Positions 7,952-15,972 of a DNA stretch of 40,076 bases are shown in pieces. A program made the position numbers and the translations under genes. Location: the IMG/VR virus record IMGVR_UViG_3300035142_000041, positions 1-40,076 of that record; one strand, written 5' to 3'. Under the pieces are notes generated by a model, which had not been told where the DNA came from, ran no database searches, and saw only the letters and a list, made by a program, of their open reading frames with translations. This DNA comes from a virus. How positions within the stretch are numbered: the first letter of the stretch is position 1; every line of letters begins with the position of its first letter.

Positions 7952-10123
7952 ATGAGCAAAATAATAACTATAATAGAAATAGATGTAAAAAAACTAACCA
8001 GCATTTTTATTAGTTATGAGCCTGGTATACGTTTTGCGACTTTAAGCCCAGATCCTGCGGAGCCGTTTGTTGATACAGACGGTCGCGTTTGGTTTTGGAC
8101 GAACCAGGGATCCAAAAAAATTACTGCGCAGGCTGTAAGAATAATTGACAATACAACAAAAACTGTAATTGATTTATTCCCGACAAGTTCCTTAGTGAAC
8201 TTAAGAACTCAACCTAACGGTTTTTTTTACGACACAGAAACGACTAATTTATTTTTAAATTTAGGGACAGGCCGAGACATAAGCAAAAAATATTTTATTG
8301 ACGTCGGGCAAAAAGAAGGGTTTACCGACAAAGTCGATGGAATTAGAATTGAAAAAGCGCACTATAATAATTTATATTATCCGCCGTTACTTAAAAATGC
8401 ACCGTCAATAAAATATAACAAAGAAACATTGTATTATGGAGTGTTTAAAGAAAACTCGATAAACGTTACTTTTGATAATAACGAAGGTTTTTTTGACGAT
8501 TACGGAAGAAACATTTTTAATAATACTGCTATAATTAAAATTGCTCCGGAAGGAACCGAATATGAAAATTTTGAAACTATTTTCAACGGCATTGTTGCGA
8601 GTTATTCAACTAGTTTAAAACAATTTAAAATAAAATTAAAAAGTAAAATTTTTGGTTTTACTCGAAAGCTGCCAGTTAATAAATTTACTAAATCTGAATA
8701 TTCTTTTTTGTCAGATAACGATGTTGATAAACCTGTACCTCTCGCGTATGGTAGCGTTATTGGAGTAGAACCTTATATAATTAACCAGGAGAATGCAACC
8801 GCAACAGATTATTTTTATTATTTAGCAGAGAACGTAAGTAGTGTTGAAGAGGTGCGAATTGACGGTGTAGTATACGCAGGATATACAGAATATTTAGATG
8901 AGGGATATATCTCTATCCCGACAGCAGATGCAAAAGACGTCGACGACAATTTTTTAGATGTTATAGTTGATTTTACGGGTGGTTCTGCAAATGGGCTTAC
9001 TGTTATGCGAGATATTATTACAAAATACATCGGTGCAACATATAACGGTGATAATTACGATACAAATCAGTGGAGCGAGCAAGAAAGTATAGCGAAAGAC
9101 ATTACATATTTTATAAATGAAAAAACAGAAATTAAAAAAATATTTGAAAAAATTTCTTTTGCTCAATTTGGTTTTTTTGATGTTACGAAAAACGGCAAGT
9201 TTACTTTTAGAAGTTTTTCGGAAAGTGCGCAACTTAAAACAGCTTTGTTATATGATGACTGGATCTCAGATCCGACAAGAACAGAAAATTTTAATGAGTT
9301 TTTGACAAGCGCAACTTTTAAATACAATAAAAATATTTCAACTGGAAAATTTTTTACTCTTGAAAATAAAGTTAATGAAGACGTATTGTTGCAAAAATAC
9401 GGACTTGCAAAAGAAAAAGAATTTGAAATAAAATTAGCAAATCAGTCTGACGTCGAGGACTTTTCTAATTTATTTCTTGCAGATAGAAACGATATACTTA
9501 CAACTTATTCCAGAACCTGTGATTTAAAACACGGTAATGCTGCTGCACAATTTAAAGATATAGAAATAATGGATTTAATAAGTACAGCGCATAACAGAAA
9601 TCAAGATGATTATAATGTTTATGAAATAACTGGAAAAAGCTACAATATAGACAAAGAACAACTAACGTTTGAAATGCGATTTTTAAAAGAATTAAATTTG
9701 TCTGATTATGTGAAAGAGGGTTTTTATAAATGCGAAGGCGATATTGATGTAGGCGGAATAGATTTTAATCATTTAGTCAATTTAGATTTTTCGTTTTTTG
9801 ATGAAACTATAAATTATTATGATTTAGATTTTTATAATAATTTTTACCTAGCACCTAACTTTTGCTATTATTCGAAGCTATATCAACGACCTGCCGGGTT
9901 TACAGAAATAAGATTGACAGTATCGAGCACAGGTGGCCGAATAAGATTTCAGTATAGAGACATTCAAAATTCTGGGATTATACCTAATTTTACAGGTTTG
10001 ACGACATTAAGTTCAGGATTGAATATTATAACGTTGCCCGGTATACAGAATTTGCAATATAGAATTTTTGGTGTCAATTCTGACGCAGAAATAATAAATA
10101 TAATAGAAACAAGTATAACATAA
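7952..10123 (+). CDS. Large tail tip / hub protein (Tal-like)
   Basis: The 723-residue protein takes the place of the tail-associated hub protein between the distal tail and fibre genes. Residues about 140-470 contain hub-like beta domains, and AYGSVIGVEPYIINQ is a typical 'complete construction' phrase of tail hub proteins. The last ~120 residues form a separate beta domain. No peptidase or lysozyme motif was seen. Confidence 0.6.
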   Translation: MSKIITIIEIDVKKLTSIFISYEPGIRFATLSPDPAEPFVDTDGRVWFWTNQGSKKITAQAVRIIDNTTKTVIDLFPTSSLVNLRTQPNGFFYDTETTNLFLNLGTGRDISKKYFIDVGQKEGFTDKVDGIRIEKAHYNNLYYPPLLKNAPSIKYNKETLYYGVFKENSINVTFDNNEGFFDDYGRNIFNNTAIIKIAPEGTEYENFETIFNGIVASYSTSLKQFKIKLKSKIFGFTRKLPVNKFTKSEYSFLSDNDVDKPVPLAYGSVIGVEPYIINQENATATDYFYYLAENVSSVEEVRIDGVVYAGYTEYLDEGYISIPTADAKDVDDNFLDVIVDFTGGSANGLTVMRDIITKYIGATYNGDNYDTNQWSEQESIAKDITYFINEKTEIKKIFEKISFAQFGFFDVTKNGKFTFRSFSESAQLKTALLYDDWISDPTRTENFNEFLTSATFKYNKNISTGKFFTLENKVNEDVLLQKYGLAKEKEFEIKLANQSDVEDFSNLFLADRNDILTTYSRTCDLKHGNAAAQFKDIEIMDLISTAHNRNQDDYNVYEITGKSYNIDKEQLTFEMRFLKELNLSDYVKEGFYKCEGDIDVGGIDFNHLVNLDFSFFDETINYYDLDFYNNFYLAPNFCYYSKLYQRPAGFTEIRLTVSSTGGRIRFQYRDIQNSGIIPNFTGLTTLSSGLNIITLPGIQNLQYRIFGVNSDAEIINIIETSIT

Positions 10124-10135
10124 CGAGGTAAAAAA

Positions 10136-11968
10136 ATGACATATACACCAAGAGAAAAAAAAGACGCTCAGATCAGTCTTGTAACAGCAGAGGACCAAAA
10201 CCAAAGTGTTGATAATGATATTGATTTTGATGCAAGGTTGACCGACCATGAAGGGCGTATAACAACAAATGAAGGCGATATAACAACAATAGAAGCTGCT
10301 TTACCGGACAAGGCAAGTCTTAGCGGGAATAACGTTTTTACAGGAAATAATAACTTTTCTAATGCGCCTATTATCGCAGGTTACACGATGCCTGGTGCAG
10401 ATGGGACACCGGGACAAGTTTTAACGACAAACGGATCAGGTACAGCTTATTTTGCAACGCCCGTAACAGGTGGCGGCGGTTTTGACATTGTCATAACAAA
10501 TCAAACAGAATTTAATAACTTATTTGTTCGAACTGCAGCAAATCAATATGATATAAACGGCAGCTATAAAACGGTTTATATCAAGGTGGGTACATACGAT
10601 TTTACGTCAACTGGTGCGTTAAGCGGCGGCGATACATGGGGGTCTCTGAATACTAATTCATGCCGCCATTTTTACTGCGAACCTGGTACAATAATAGACG
10701 TTGGAGCAAATGAAAGCTACATGAATGTCGAAACAAGTTATTGTCAAATTGAAAATGTGCAATGGAACGGGCTGGCCTCTTCCGCTGCAGCAATTTCGAG
10801 AAGCTTCCTGACTGGAGCTCAGTATATTACATATAAAAATTGCAGTAGTGCCGACCGACAAACAAATGTTGATATGCGAGTTTTTCAGGGGTCGGGAATA
10901 AGTGCGAACGATTCAACGACAGTGTTTGAAAATTGTGGAATTTTAAATATAACAAGTACATCCGGGTTGTTGTACGGCTTTGACCGTTCGCAAAACATGA
11001 GAAATTGTAAAATAGAAGGACTGCTGGGGACAGCCGCCGTAACAGGATTCGCCAGCGTGGGAAATGCAGCAAATTGCAAAATTGATGGTATAACAAGTGC
11101 GGGTGATGTTCGCGGGTTTGATAATGGTTTTAATTTAACGTGTTGTTTGGCGAATGATCTTGAAGCAACAGGGGCTTTTCAAGTATATGGGTTTTCCGGA
11201 ACTTATCTTTCAAATTGTCGGGCAACAACGATAGCAAATACCGGAACAGGGAATGCCTTTGGTTTTTCTTCGGCTAACCATGCATCTAACTGTAGTGTAG
11301 ATGGGCTATCGTCTACGGTATTAGCAATAGGCTTTCAGAGTTGCGAATATGTTTCAAACAGCGAAGTAGCAAATTTAAGTGGGTTAGGAAATATATATGG
11401 GTTGTCAGGATGTTCACAAATTTCGTCGTCAAAAACAATTGGACAAACATTGTCAGGAAGTGGAACAAATACAGGTTTTTATAATTGCGTTCACATAAGT
11501 TCTTGTTGTGTGGAAAATTTGTTAGGCGGAACGGCTCGGGGTTTTTGGGCGTGCACTGAAGTTGCATCAAGTATATCGAAAAACATAGCAAGTGTTGGTG
11601 GTATTGCTTCTGGATTTTCCGGATGTGAACAAGTTTCTGGTTGTAAAGCTGAGACAATTGATGCTCCAACTGCTGCTTTGATAGCAGCAGGTTTTTCAAG
11701 TTGTGAAAGAATATCGGCTTGTTATGCAACCGATATAGATGCAGCGGGAACATCATCGGCGTATGGTTTTTTGAGTAATTTGATGCTAGGTGCATGTTTT
11801 GCAGATAACGTAAATTCTGTGAGTGGAACAGCGGAAAATTTTAATAACAATCTTTATGTGTCTTCTGTGAATAATAATGGCGGAAATAATACCGGAAACA
11901 ATTTTGTTGATACAGCAGATACGACACCGGCTAACCAAGAAAGTTGTATAAACACAAACTGGACATAA
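10136..11968 (+). CDS. Tail fibre with Cys-rich beta-helix repeats
   Basis: The 610-residue protein has a charged N-terminal segment (about 1-60), a collagen-like or fibre-head region with Gly and Asn, then from about residue 180 to 590 a regular series of rungs about 20-22 residues long. Many rungs follow the pattern G-F-x-x-C-x-x-[IV]-S-x-[CS]. This is the signature of a right-handed parallel beta helix, usual in receptor-binding fibres and tailspikes. Stacked Cys at the same rung position is unusual. No polysaccharide-lyase active site could be identified by eye. Confidence 0.65.
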   Translation: MTYTPREKKDAQISLVTAEDQNQSVDNDIDFDARLTDHEGRITTNEGDITTIEAALPDKASLSGNNVFTGNNNFSNAPIIAGYTMPGADGTPGQVLTTNGSGTAYFATPVTGGGGFDIVITNQTEFNNLFVRTAANQYDINGSYKTVYIKVGTYDFTSTGALSGGDTWGSLNTNSCRHFYCEPGTIIDVGANESYMNVETSYCQIENVQWNGLASSAAAISRSFLTGAQYITYKNCSSADRQTNVDMRVFQGSGISANDSTTVFENCGILNITSTSGLLYGFDRSQNMRNCKIEGLLGTAAVTGFASVGNAANCKIDGITSAGDVRGFDNGFNLTCCLANDLEATGAFQVYGFSGTYLSNCRATTIANTGTGNAFGFSSANHASNCSVDGLSSTVLAIGFQSCEYVSNSEVANLSGLGNIYGLSGCSQISSSKTIGQTLSGSGTNTGFYNCVHISSCCVENLLGGTARGFWACTEVASSISKNIASVGGIASGFSGCEQVSGCKAETIDAPTAALIAAGFSSCERISACYATDIDAAGTSSAYGFLSNLMLGACFADNVNSVSGTAENFNNNLYVSSVNNNGGNNTGNNFVDTADTTPANQESCINTNWT

Positions 11969-11971
11969 AAA

Positions 11972-12310
11972 ATGAAAACAAAAATAATTAAATTTTTAGA
12001 AATAATTGGAATACCATTTTTGGCAGCGTCGTTAACGGCGCTGCTCTGGGTAAATAGTCACATAACATCGAACGCAAAAGATATAAGTTTTCTTTCGCAA
12101 CGATTAACTATACAAATAAACGACTACAAAGAATATCGCAGAGAATCTCTCGAATATCGTAAAAACGTAACTGACTATTTGCGGCAAATAAACGAAAATA
12201 TTGCCGATGTTACAGTCGGAATAAAAGTTTTGCAAGAAAAAATGAAGGATAAAGAAACAAAAAATGGAAAAAATTCGAAAATGTATGCTGCTGAGTCAGA
12301 AGGCATATAA
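11972..12310 (+). CDS. Membrane-anchored coiled-coil protein, possible lysis or superinfection factor
   Basis: The 112-residue protein has one N-terminal membrane helix (about 8-28, IIGIPFLAASLTALLWV) followed by a long charged helix (about 40-95) likely to form a coiled coil. This layout resembles XhlA-type or spanin-like accessory lysis proteins. It lies 3 bases after the fibre gene and overlaps the lipase gene by 47 bases, so both probably belong to the same release module. No single family match is claimed. Confidence 0.5.
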   Translation: MKTKIIKFLEIIGIPFLAASLTALLWVNSHITSNAKDISFLSQRLTIQINDYKEYRRESLEYRKNVTDYLRQINENIADVTVGIKVLQEKMKDKETKNGKNSKMYAAESEGI

Positions 12311-12995
12311 AGGAAAATACGGAAAAACAAACATAGATAAAGAAATAACAGGCGTTACCTGGTATACAGATATAGAGTTTTACACTTGCTATGACAGTCA
12401 AAATAATCTATATATTGTTTTTAAAGGATCATCTGGTTTGCAAGATTGGATAGATAACCTGGATTTTTTATTTAAAAAAGACGGGAAATTCAAAATCCAT
12501 TCAGGCCATCTGGATCAATTTAAAAAGGTTAAAAATGAAATCTTTGCTATTGTCGCAGAACATCACATAAATTATCAGACAAAAATATATGTGACAGGCC
12601 ATAGCCTGGGAGGCTCTCTTGCGCACATAACTGGGTTAATGCTGGTTAGGCATTTCCCGTATTTAACAAATTTTTTGCATATTTACAGTTATGGAGCGAA
12701 TAAATGCTTTAATTACAAAACTGTAAAATGGTATAATAAGCATGTACAGTATTCAACTCGAGTTGTCAACAACGATGATATAGTCCCTAAACTACCGCCT
12801 AAAACATCGTTATTCGGATTATTAAAAAATCTGTCTTTTTTTCATGTTAAAAATAAAGTTAGAATTGGTAAAAAGCAGCCCTGGTGGTATATTTTCCGAA
12901 TTTTTACAAATATAAAAGGCGACATAAAGTCTCATTACCCGCAAGAATATGTCAAAAATCTGACAAGAGCGGGACTCGAACCCGCATCGTCCTGA
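12264..12995 (+). CDS. Class 3 lipase-like alpha/beta hydrolase
   Basis: The 243-residue protein carries the lipase nucleophile elbow G-H-S-L-G-G at residues 112-117 (Ser114), an NNDDIVPKLPP segment at 169-179 that supplies the acid residue (Asp171 or 172), and a late SHYPQEY segment with His224. Together these make a full Ser-Asp-His triad as in the PF01764 (lipase class 3) family. An oxyanion-type IVFKGSSG stretch is at 51-58. There is no signal peptide. A second in-frame ATG at 12285 is an alternative start. The last residues (RAGLEPASS) are coded by the antisense of a tRNA-like T arm, so the true C-terminal function ends before them. It may cleave host membrane lipids during lysis; that role is inferred from its place at the end of the late operon. 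Confidence 0.75.
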   Translation: MEKIRKCMLLSQKAYKGKYGKTNIDKEITGVTWYTDIEFYTCYDSQNNLYIVFKGSSGLQDWIDNLDFLFKKDGKFKIHSGHLDQFKKVKNEIFAIVAEHHINYQTKIYVTGHSLGGSLAHITGLMLVRHFPYLTNFLHIYSYGANKCFNYKTVKWYNKHVQYSTRVVNNDDIVPKLPPKTSLFGLLKNLSFFHVKNKVRIGKKQPWWYIFRIFTNIKGDIKSHYPQEYVKNLTRAGLEPASS

Positions 12996-13048
12996 TTCAG
13001 GATAGTTCCCACGCTGCAAACACATACGATTGTTTGCCCTACCTTGCC
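12961..13048 (-). tRNA. tRNA-like gene lacking a canonical D arm
   Basis: On the minus strand, GGCAAGG (13048-13042) pairs with TCTTGTC (12968-12962) with two G-U pairs. A perfect T arm (GCGGG, loop TTCGAGT, CCCGC) occupies 12985-12969 and the discriminator is A at 12961. CCA is not encoded. There is no normal D arm with GG in its loop. Instead a 7-bp hairpin (GCAAACA/TGTTTGC, 8-base loop) and a 5-bp hairpin with a 3-base loop (TCCTG/CAGGA) fill the middle. No 5-bp anticodon stem with a 7-base loop and U33 could be drawn. It begins one base after the stop of the minus-strand gene ending at 13049 and overlaps the lipase end by 35 bases. Confidence 0.5.
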
Positions 13049-13315
13049 TTAAAATCTTTCTTTAAATTTTTTCTGATTTAAAGATATTTCTTTTTTTACT
13101 TTTAAATTTTTATTCTTAGCATTTTTTAACATTTCATAAGTTATAGTTCCCCCGGGGTTTACACTTTCTTGTAATTCGCTTAAAACTTCATCTGTAAACC
13201 TGAAAGCATAGTTCGCAGTTTTCCGGGTATCATAACAGCCAGGCCGCCACACTTGATATGAACTTATAACATATTCATATGTTCTTTTTTTTTCATTATA
13301 AATTTTGTGAATCAT
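13049..13315 (-). CDS. Hypothetical small phage protein
   Basis: The 88-residue protein starts after a GGAAGGT ribosome site. A conserved-looking centre (WRPGCYDTRKTANYAFRFTDEVLSELQ) is followed by a Lys/Asn-rich tail. The family is not named here. It is the last coding gene of a leftward operon and its stop codon touches the tRNA-like gene, so both are probably on one transcript. Confidence 0.7.
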   Translation of the reverse strand: MIHKIYNEKKRTYEYVISSYQVWRPGCYDTRKTANYAFRFTDEVLSELQESVNPGGTITYEMLKNAKNKNLKVKKEISLNQKKFKERF

Positions 13316-13358
13316 TTTTTACCTTCCCAGTTATACTTTTTCATAAAATCATCCAATC

Positions 13359-13529
13359 TTATTCCTTTTTTCCCCCAACACTAATACATAAACTAAAAAA
13401 TAAAAAATGTATAAAATAATTATTTATATAAATAACCTTATTTTTGTATTTTGTAATTTCAAAATACAATCCGAATCCTTTTTTAATTCTTTTAATATTT
13501 ATAAAAAAATTAATTCCAACATCTTTCAT
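13359..13529 (-). CDS. Small hypothetical protein with C-terminal hydrophobic segment
   Basis: A 56-residue frame starts at an ATG that overlaps the stop of the upstream mini-gene (ATGA). It has a basic N-terminal half and a hydrophobic stretch near the C-terminus (YFIHFLFFSLCISV) that could insert in a membrane. It reads in the same direction as its operon neighbours. Expression is plausible by coupling but not shown. Confidence 0.4.
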   Translation of the reverse strand: MKDVGINFFINIKRIKKGFGLYFEITKYKNKVIYINNYFIHFLFFSLCISVGGKKE

Positions 13530-13573
13530 AAACTAGCCCCACAATTTTTACAATATTCTTGATTTTCTTTCAT
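13526..13573 (-). CDS. Mini-ORF with a C-x-x-C knuckle
   Basis: A 15-codon frame (MKENQEYCKNCGASL) follows a good AAAGGAG site at normal spacing and is coupled by ATGA to the 56-residue gene downstream. The single CxxC suggests the remains of a zinc ribbon or a leader peptide that loads ribosomes for the next gene. Confidence 0.3.
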   Translation of the reverse strand: MKENQEYCKNCGASL

Positions 13574-13578
13574 TGTTT

Positions 13579-14124
13579 TTACTCCTTTTCTAAAATTGCA
13601 AATCTGTCATTTAACATTTTAATTTCATGCAATTTTTCTTTTGTTTTTAAATTCTCCCCTAATTGCTCTTTTAATTCTTTTAATTCTTCTTTAAATTTTT
13701 GACATTCTTTATTTATATTTTCACACTCTTCAGAAATTCGTTTATTAGATTCTTTGTACTTTTCAATTTGTTTATATAAAAATGTTCGTGTTGTATCGTA
13801 AGATCGTCTATTTTCTTGTACTTGTTCAAAATATTCTTTAAAAGTGTCGGTGTAGTATTCACTTATCTCATTTTCTATCCCATATCCACCAATAATTACC
13901 AGCTCACACATTATATTGTCATAAATAAATTTTATTGAGGCTTCAAAACGAGAGCCCTCCGGGCAATCATGATTTCCATCTTTAAATTCATTATTCGTAT
14001 TAACGATATAGATATTCCTTCCTATTTTTCCTTTTTTCAATTTGTTTACATGGCAAGCTTGGAAAAGGTCATCTATATTCAACCGGGGGAAATCTTCTTT
14101 AAATTGTGTGAATAAATCTTCCAT
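13579..14124 (-). CDS. Hypothetical protein with C-terminal coiled coil
   Basis: The 181-residue product follows an AAAGGAG site. Residues 1-105 look globular (mixed alpha/beta with an INTNNEF-like strand region), and residues about 105-178 form a heptad-rich Glu/Lys coiled coil. The coiled coil suggests oligomerisation. No family is recognised. Confidence 0.7.
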   Translation of the reverse strand: MEDLFTQFKEDFPRLNIDDLFQACHVNKLKKGKIGRNIYIVNTNNEFKDGNHDCPEGSRFEASIKFIYDNIMCELVIIGGYGIENEISEYYTDTFKEYFEQVQENRRSYDTTRTFLYKQIEKYKESNKRISEECENINKECQKFKEELKELKEQLGENLKTKEKLHEIKMLNDRFAILEKE

Positions 14125-14147
14125 TGTTTACTCCTTTCCTTGAAGGT

Positions 14148-14161
14148 GGGGCCGAAGCCCC
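14148..14161 (-). promoter_or_regulatory. cUUCGg tetraloop hairpin in the leader of the 14124 gene
   Basis: On the minus strand GGGGC and GCCCC flank a UUCG loop, the very stable C(UUCG)G hairpin. It lies about 25 bases before the start of the minus gene at 14124 and is not followed by a U-run. It is more likely an mRNA processing or stability element than a terminator. Confidence 0.5.
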
Positions 14162-14255
14162 GTTAAAAACTAAAATATTTTAAATAAATATTATGAACGG
14201 CACCTTTTTTTTCGGCTGGTGCAGGCCTTTATTTTTAAATCGATATTTTTTCGAT

Positions 14256-14732
14256 TTAATTTACATTTAAATTATAAAATAAATCGCAAATTCGTGACAA
14301 ACAAAAATCAAATAGACTTTCTTGAATATCGTCTTCAACATTTTTAAAATTACATTCTACAGTTGTCGTTTTTTTTCTAAAATCTTCAATTACGCTAATA
14401 ATAAACCCAGGCTCAATATCTTCTTTTTTTTGTAAATTCGGCGCGATATAAAATAATAAAGAAAAAACTGAATCCCCATGATTCGAAAAATATTCGTGAT
14501 GAAGTATGAAAGAAGCACCAACATTGTATTTCATATGATATAAAAACAATTTTTCTTCGTCAGTGAGTTCATCTATTCCGTAATAATAATTTTCTAATTT
14601 TTTTACAAGCTTGAATAGAAAATTGTCTTCATCTGCGAGTAATTCTTGTAGAGTTATTAGATTTTTCGCCGCATTATCTGTACCGTCATGTAACGGTAGA
14701 TCTTCAATAATTTTAAGTTTTTTTAAATCCAT
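14256..14732 (-). CDS. Hypothetical protein
   Basis: The 158-residue, acidic, mostly helical protein starts after a GGGGGA site. A segment near 60-100 (DEEKLFLYHMKYNVGASFILHHEYFSNHGDSVFSLL, quoted in part elsewhere as FILHHEYF) is rich in aromatic residues. No motif is recognised. It is the third gene of the leftward operon from the 15225-15253 promoter. Confidence 0.65.
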   Translation of the reverse strand: MDLKKLKIIEDLPLHDGTDNAAKNLITLQELLADEDNFLFKLVKKLENYYYGIDELTDEEKLFLYHMKYNVGASFILHHEYFSNHGDSVFSLLFYIAPNLQKKEDIEPGFIISVIEDFRKKTTTVECNFKNVEDDIQESLFDFCLSRICDLFYNLNVN

Positions 14733-14753
14733 CTGTATAATCCCCCTTTTTTT

Positions 14754-14966
14754 TTATATGTTTTTATAAAACATAAATTCTTCAGATATTTTTTTAGAAA
14801 ATAAATATCCTAAATTATGTAATTTAGTTTTTATTTTTTTTAATGTTGGAAAACCATAATCAAGATCAAAACTAATAGTGACTCCATAATCTTCTTTATT
14901 ATGTTCAACATATAATTCTAAATTTGATGGATATTTTTTTAAATTAAAATCTTTTATTCTTTTCAT
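14754..14966 (-). CDS. Hypothetical small protein
   Basis: The 70-residue protein (MKRIKDFNLKKYPSN...) uses the ATG at 14966, which is preceded by an AAAAGGATG site. An upstream in-frame start would overlap the previous gene and has no ribosome site. It is Lys-rich with alternating strands (LELYVEHNKEDYGVTISFDL). Function unknown. Confidence 0.65.
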   Translation of the reverse strand: MKRIKDFNLKKYPSNLELYVEHNKEDYGVTISFDLDYGFPTLKKIKTKLHNLGYLFSKKISEEFMFYKNI

Positions 14967-14980
14967 TTTGATCATCCTTT

Positions 14981-15187
14981 TTAGTTGTTTTGCATTTGTT
15001 GCAAAACGCAATAAACTTCCTCTAAAAATTTTTCTCTGCTGCGAAAACCATAATAATCGTTTTCCTTTCTAACTTCTTCACATGCTTTATAATAATCCTT
15101 CATCTTAAAAACACAATTAGAAAAATCCCCAGCACTTGCTCTTTTTACACTTGCGAAACTTATTCTTTTTTGTTTTGTTAATTTCAT
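14981..15187 (-). CDS. First gene of the leftward operon, hypothetical
   Basis: The 68-residue protein (MKLTKQKRISFASVKRAS...) starts at ATG 15187 after an AAAGGGGATTT site. A longer frame exists but its upstream codons lie inside the promoter. The N-terminus is basic, the rest helical. Its promoter and leader are almost the same as those of the 21952 gene on the other strand, so the two are probably regulated together. Confidence 0.65.
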   Translation of the reverse strand: MKLTKQKRISFASVKRASAGDFSNCVFKMKDYYKACEEVRKENDYYGFRSREKFLEEVYCVLQQMQNN

Positions 15188-15291
15188 TTTTAAATCCCCT
15201 TTATTCTGTAATAATCTTAAATTAAATATAGCAACAAGGTTACCTTTTGTCAAGCTTTTTTTTTATTTTTTTTCAAAAAAGTTATAAATCA
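15185..15291 (-). repeat. Promoter-leader cassette, inverted copy A
   Basis: Read on the minus strand, this ~106-base stretch matches 21849-21954 on the plus strand except for one substitution and two single-base length differences. It contains a TTTATAACTTTTTT element, an A-tract, the promoter, a transcribed leader and the ribosome site with start codon. Confidence 0.9.
15225..15253 (-). promoter_or_regulatory. Leftward promoter for the 15187 operon
   Basis: TTGACA (15253-15248), 17-base spacer, TATATT (15230-15225) on the minus strand. The A-tract upstream looks like an UP element. The spacer starts with AAGGT-A-ACCTT, a near-palindrome just after the -35 and so a candidate operator. Confidence 0.85.
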
Positions 15292-15696
15292 TAATATTTT
15301 CTTGACCAAATCGGAAAACCCCTGGTTTTTTGTTTCAAAATTTAATTTTTGTGAAATCTCTGCAATAACAAGATCTCTGTCGAGTTGCACGTTTTTAAGA
15401 ATACTGCTAACAATATTATTCACAGCTTTAACAAAGTCTTTTGTATTTTTAAAATCGCTGAAAATTGGTAACTCAATGTTATTTATTAGTTTTTTAATAA
15501 ATTCCCGATCACTTTTATATTTTATCGCCAGCTTAATTCTTTCCCAATGCTGTCCACTACTAGGTATAGGTGGCATATGCCCTTCATTACCCTCAATTGT
15601 AATACTTGGACCATTTACTAAACCACCACGTGATCCTTTTGGAACATATTCACCAGCTTTTGGAGGTTTTTCACCTGGTTTTATTTTAATTCCCAT
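15289..15696 (-). CDS. YjzC-like N-terminal domain protein
   Basis: The 135-residue protein uses ATG 15696, which follows an AGGAG site; codons further upstream lack one. Residues 5-55 (KPGEKPPKAGEYVPKGSRGG, then HMPPIPSSGQHWE) resemble the small YjzC-like family of Gram-positive bacteria. The C-terminal 75 residues are helical. Its stop lies within the start of repeat cassette A. Function unknown. Confidence 0.6.
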   Translation of the reverse strand: MGIKIKPGEKPPKAGEYVPKGSRGGLVNGPSITIEGNEGHMPPIPSSGQHWERIKLAIKYKSDREFIKKLINNIELPIFSDFKNTKDFVKAVNNIVSSILKNVQLDRDLVIAEISQKLNFETKNQGFSDLVKKIL

Positions 15697-15731
15697 AATT
15701 TTTCTCCTATGGGATGGGAAACATCTTAACA

Positions 15732-15775
15732 ATTGATTGACAATTTAATTGGAAACAATTAAATTGACAATCAAT
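15732..15775. repeat. Near-perfect 20-bp inverted repeat with GAAA loop
   Basis: The two 20-base arms (15732-15751 and 15756-15775) match at 19 of 20 positions around GAAA. Each strand also contains TTG(A/T)CA and TAAATT at 17-base spacing. It lies in the leader region of the minus gene that starts at 15696 and may be an operator or a symmetric promoter-operator. No U-run follows it. Confidence 0.8.
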
Positions 15776-15840
15776 AACACTTATTTATTGTCAGATGCCG
15801 GTCATCATATTTCTATGCCCAGTATTTGACCTTTATAATA

Positions 15841-15864
15841 AACTCCAGATTGCCGTCTGGAGTT
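15841..15864. repeat. 9-bp hairpin
   Basis: AACTCCAGA and TCTGGAGTT pair around a TTGCCG loop. Neither side has a convincing U-run. It may be an additional stop or stability element between leftward units. Confidence 0.5.
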
Positions 15865-15904
15865 TAATATCTCATCTCTAAAAATTTTTAAACTCTTCAT
15901 ATTT

Positions 15905-15930
15905 TAAAAAATTGCCGGCCTTTCACCGGC
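15905..15930 (-). terminator. Terminator of the leftward 16781 operon
   Basis: On the minus strand GCCGG-TGAAAGG-CCGGC is followed by AATTTTTT, a simple intrinsic terminator about 45 bases after the stop of the 15973-16155 gene. Confidence 0.6.
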
Positions 15931-15972
15931 TCGCCTGCTCGCGCAAGTAAATTTTTAAAATAAAGGAGAAAA

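Noticed and set aside
11313-11795. 160-codon minus-strand frame inside the fibre gene
   Set aside because: It is a shadow of the repeated codons of the fibre; its composition (Leu/His/Phe) is not protein-like.
12969-12995. RAGLEPASS ending of the lipase as a protein domain
   Set aside because: It is the antisense translation of a tRNA-type T arm, a common artefact, not a conserved protein motif.
15302-15736. 144-codon plus-strand frame opposite the YjzC-like gene
   Set aside because: The minus frame has a proper ribosome site and family resemblance; the plus frame has neither.
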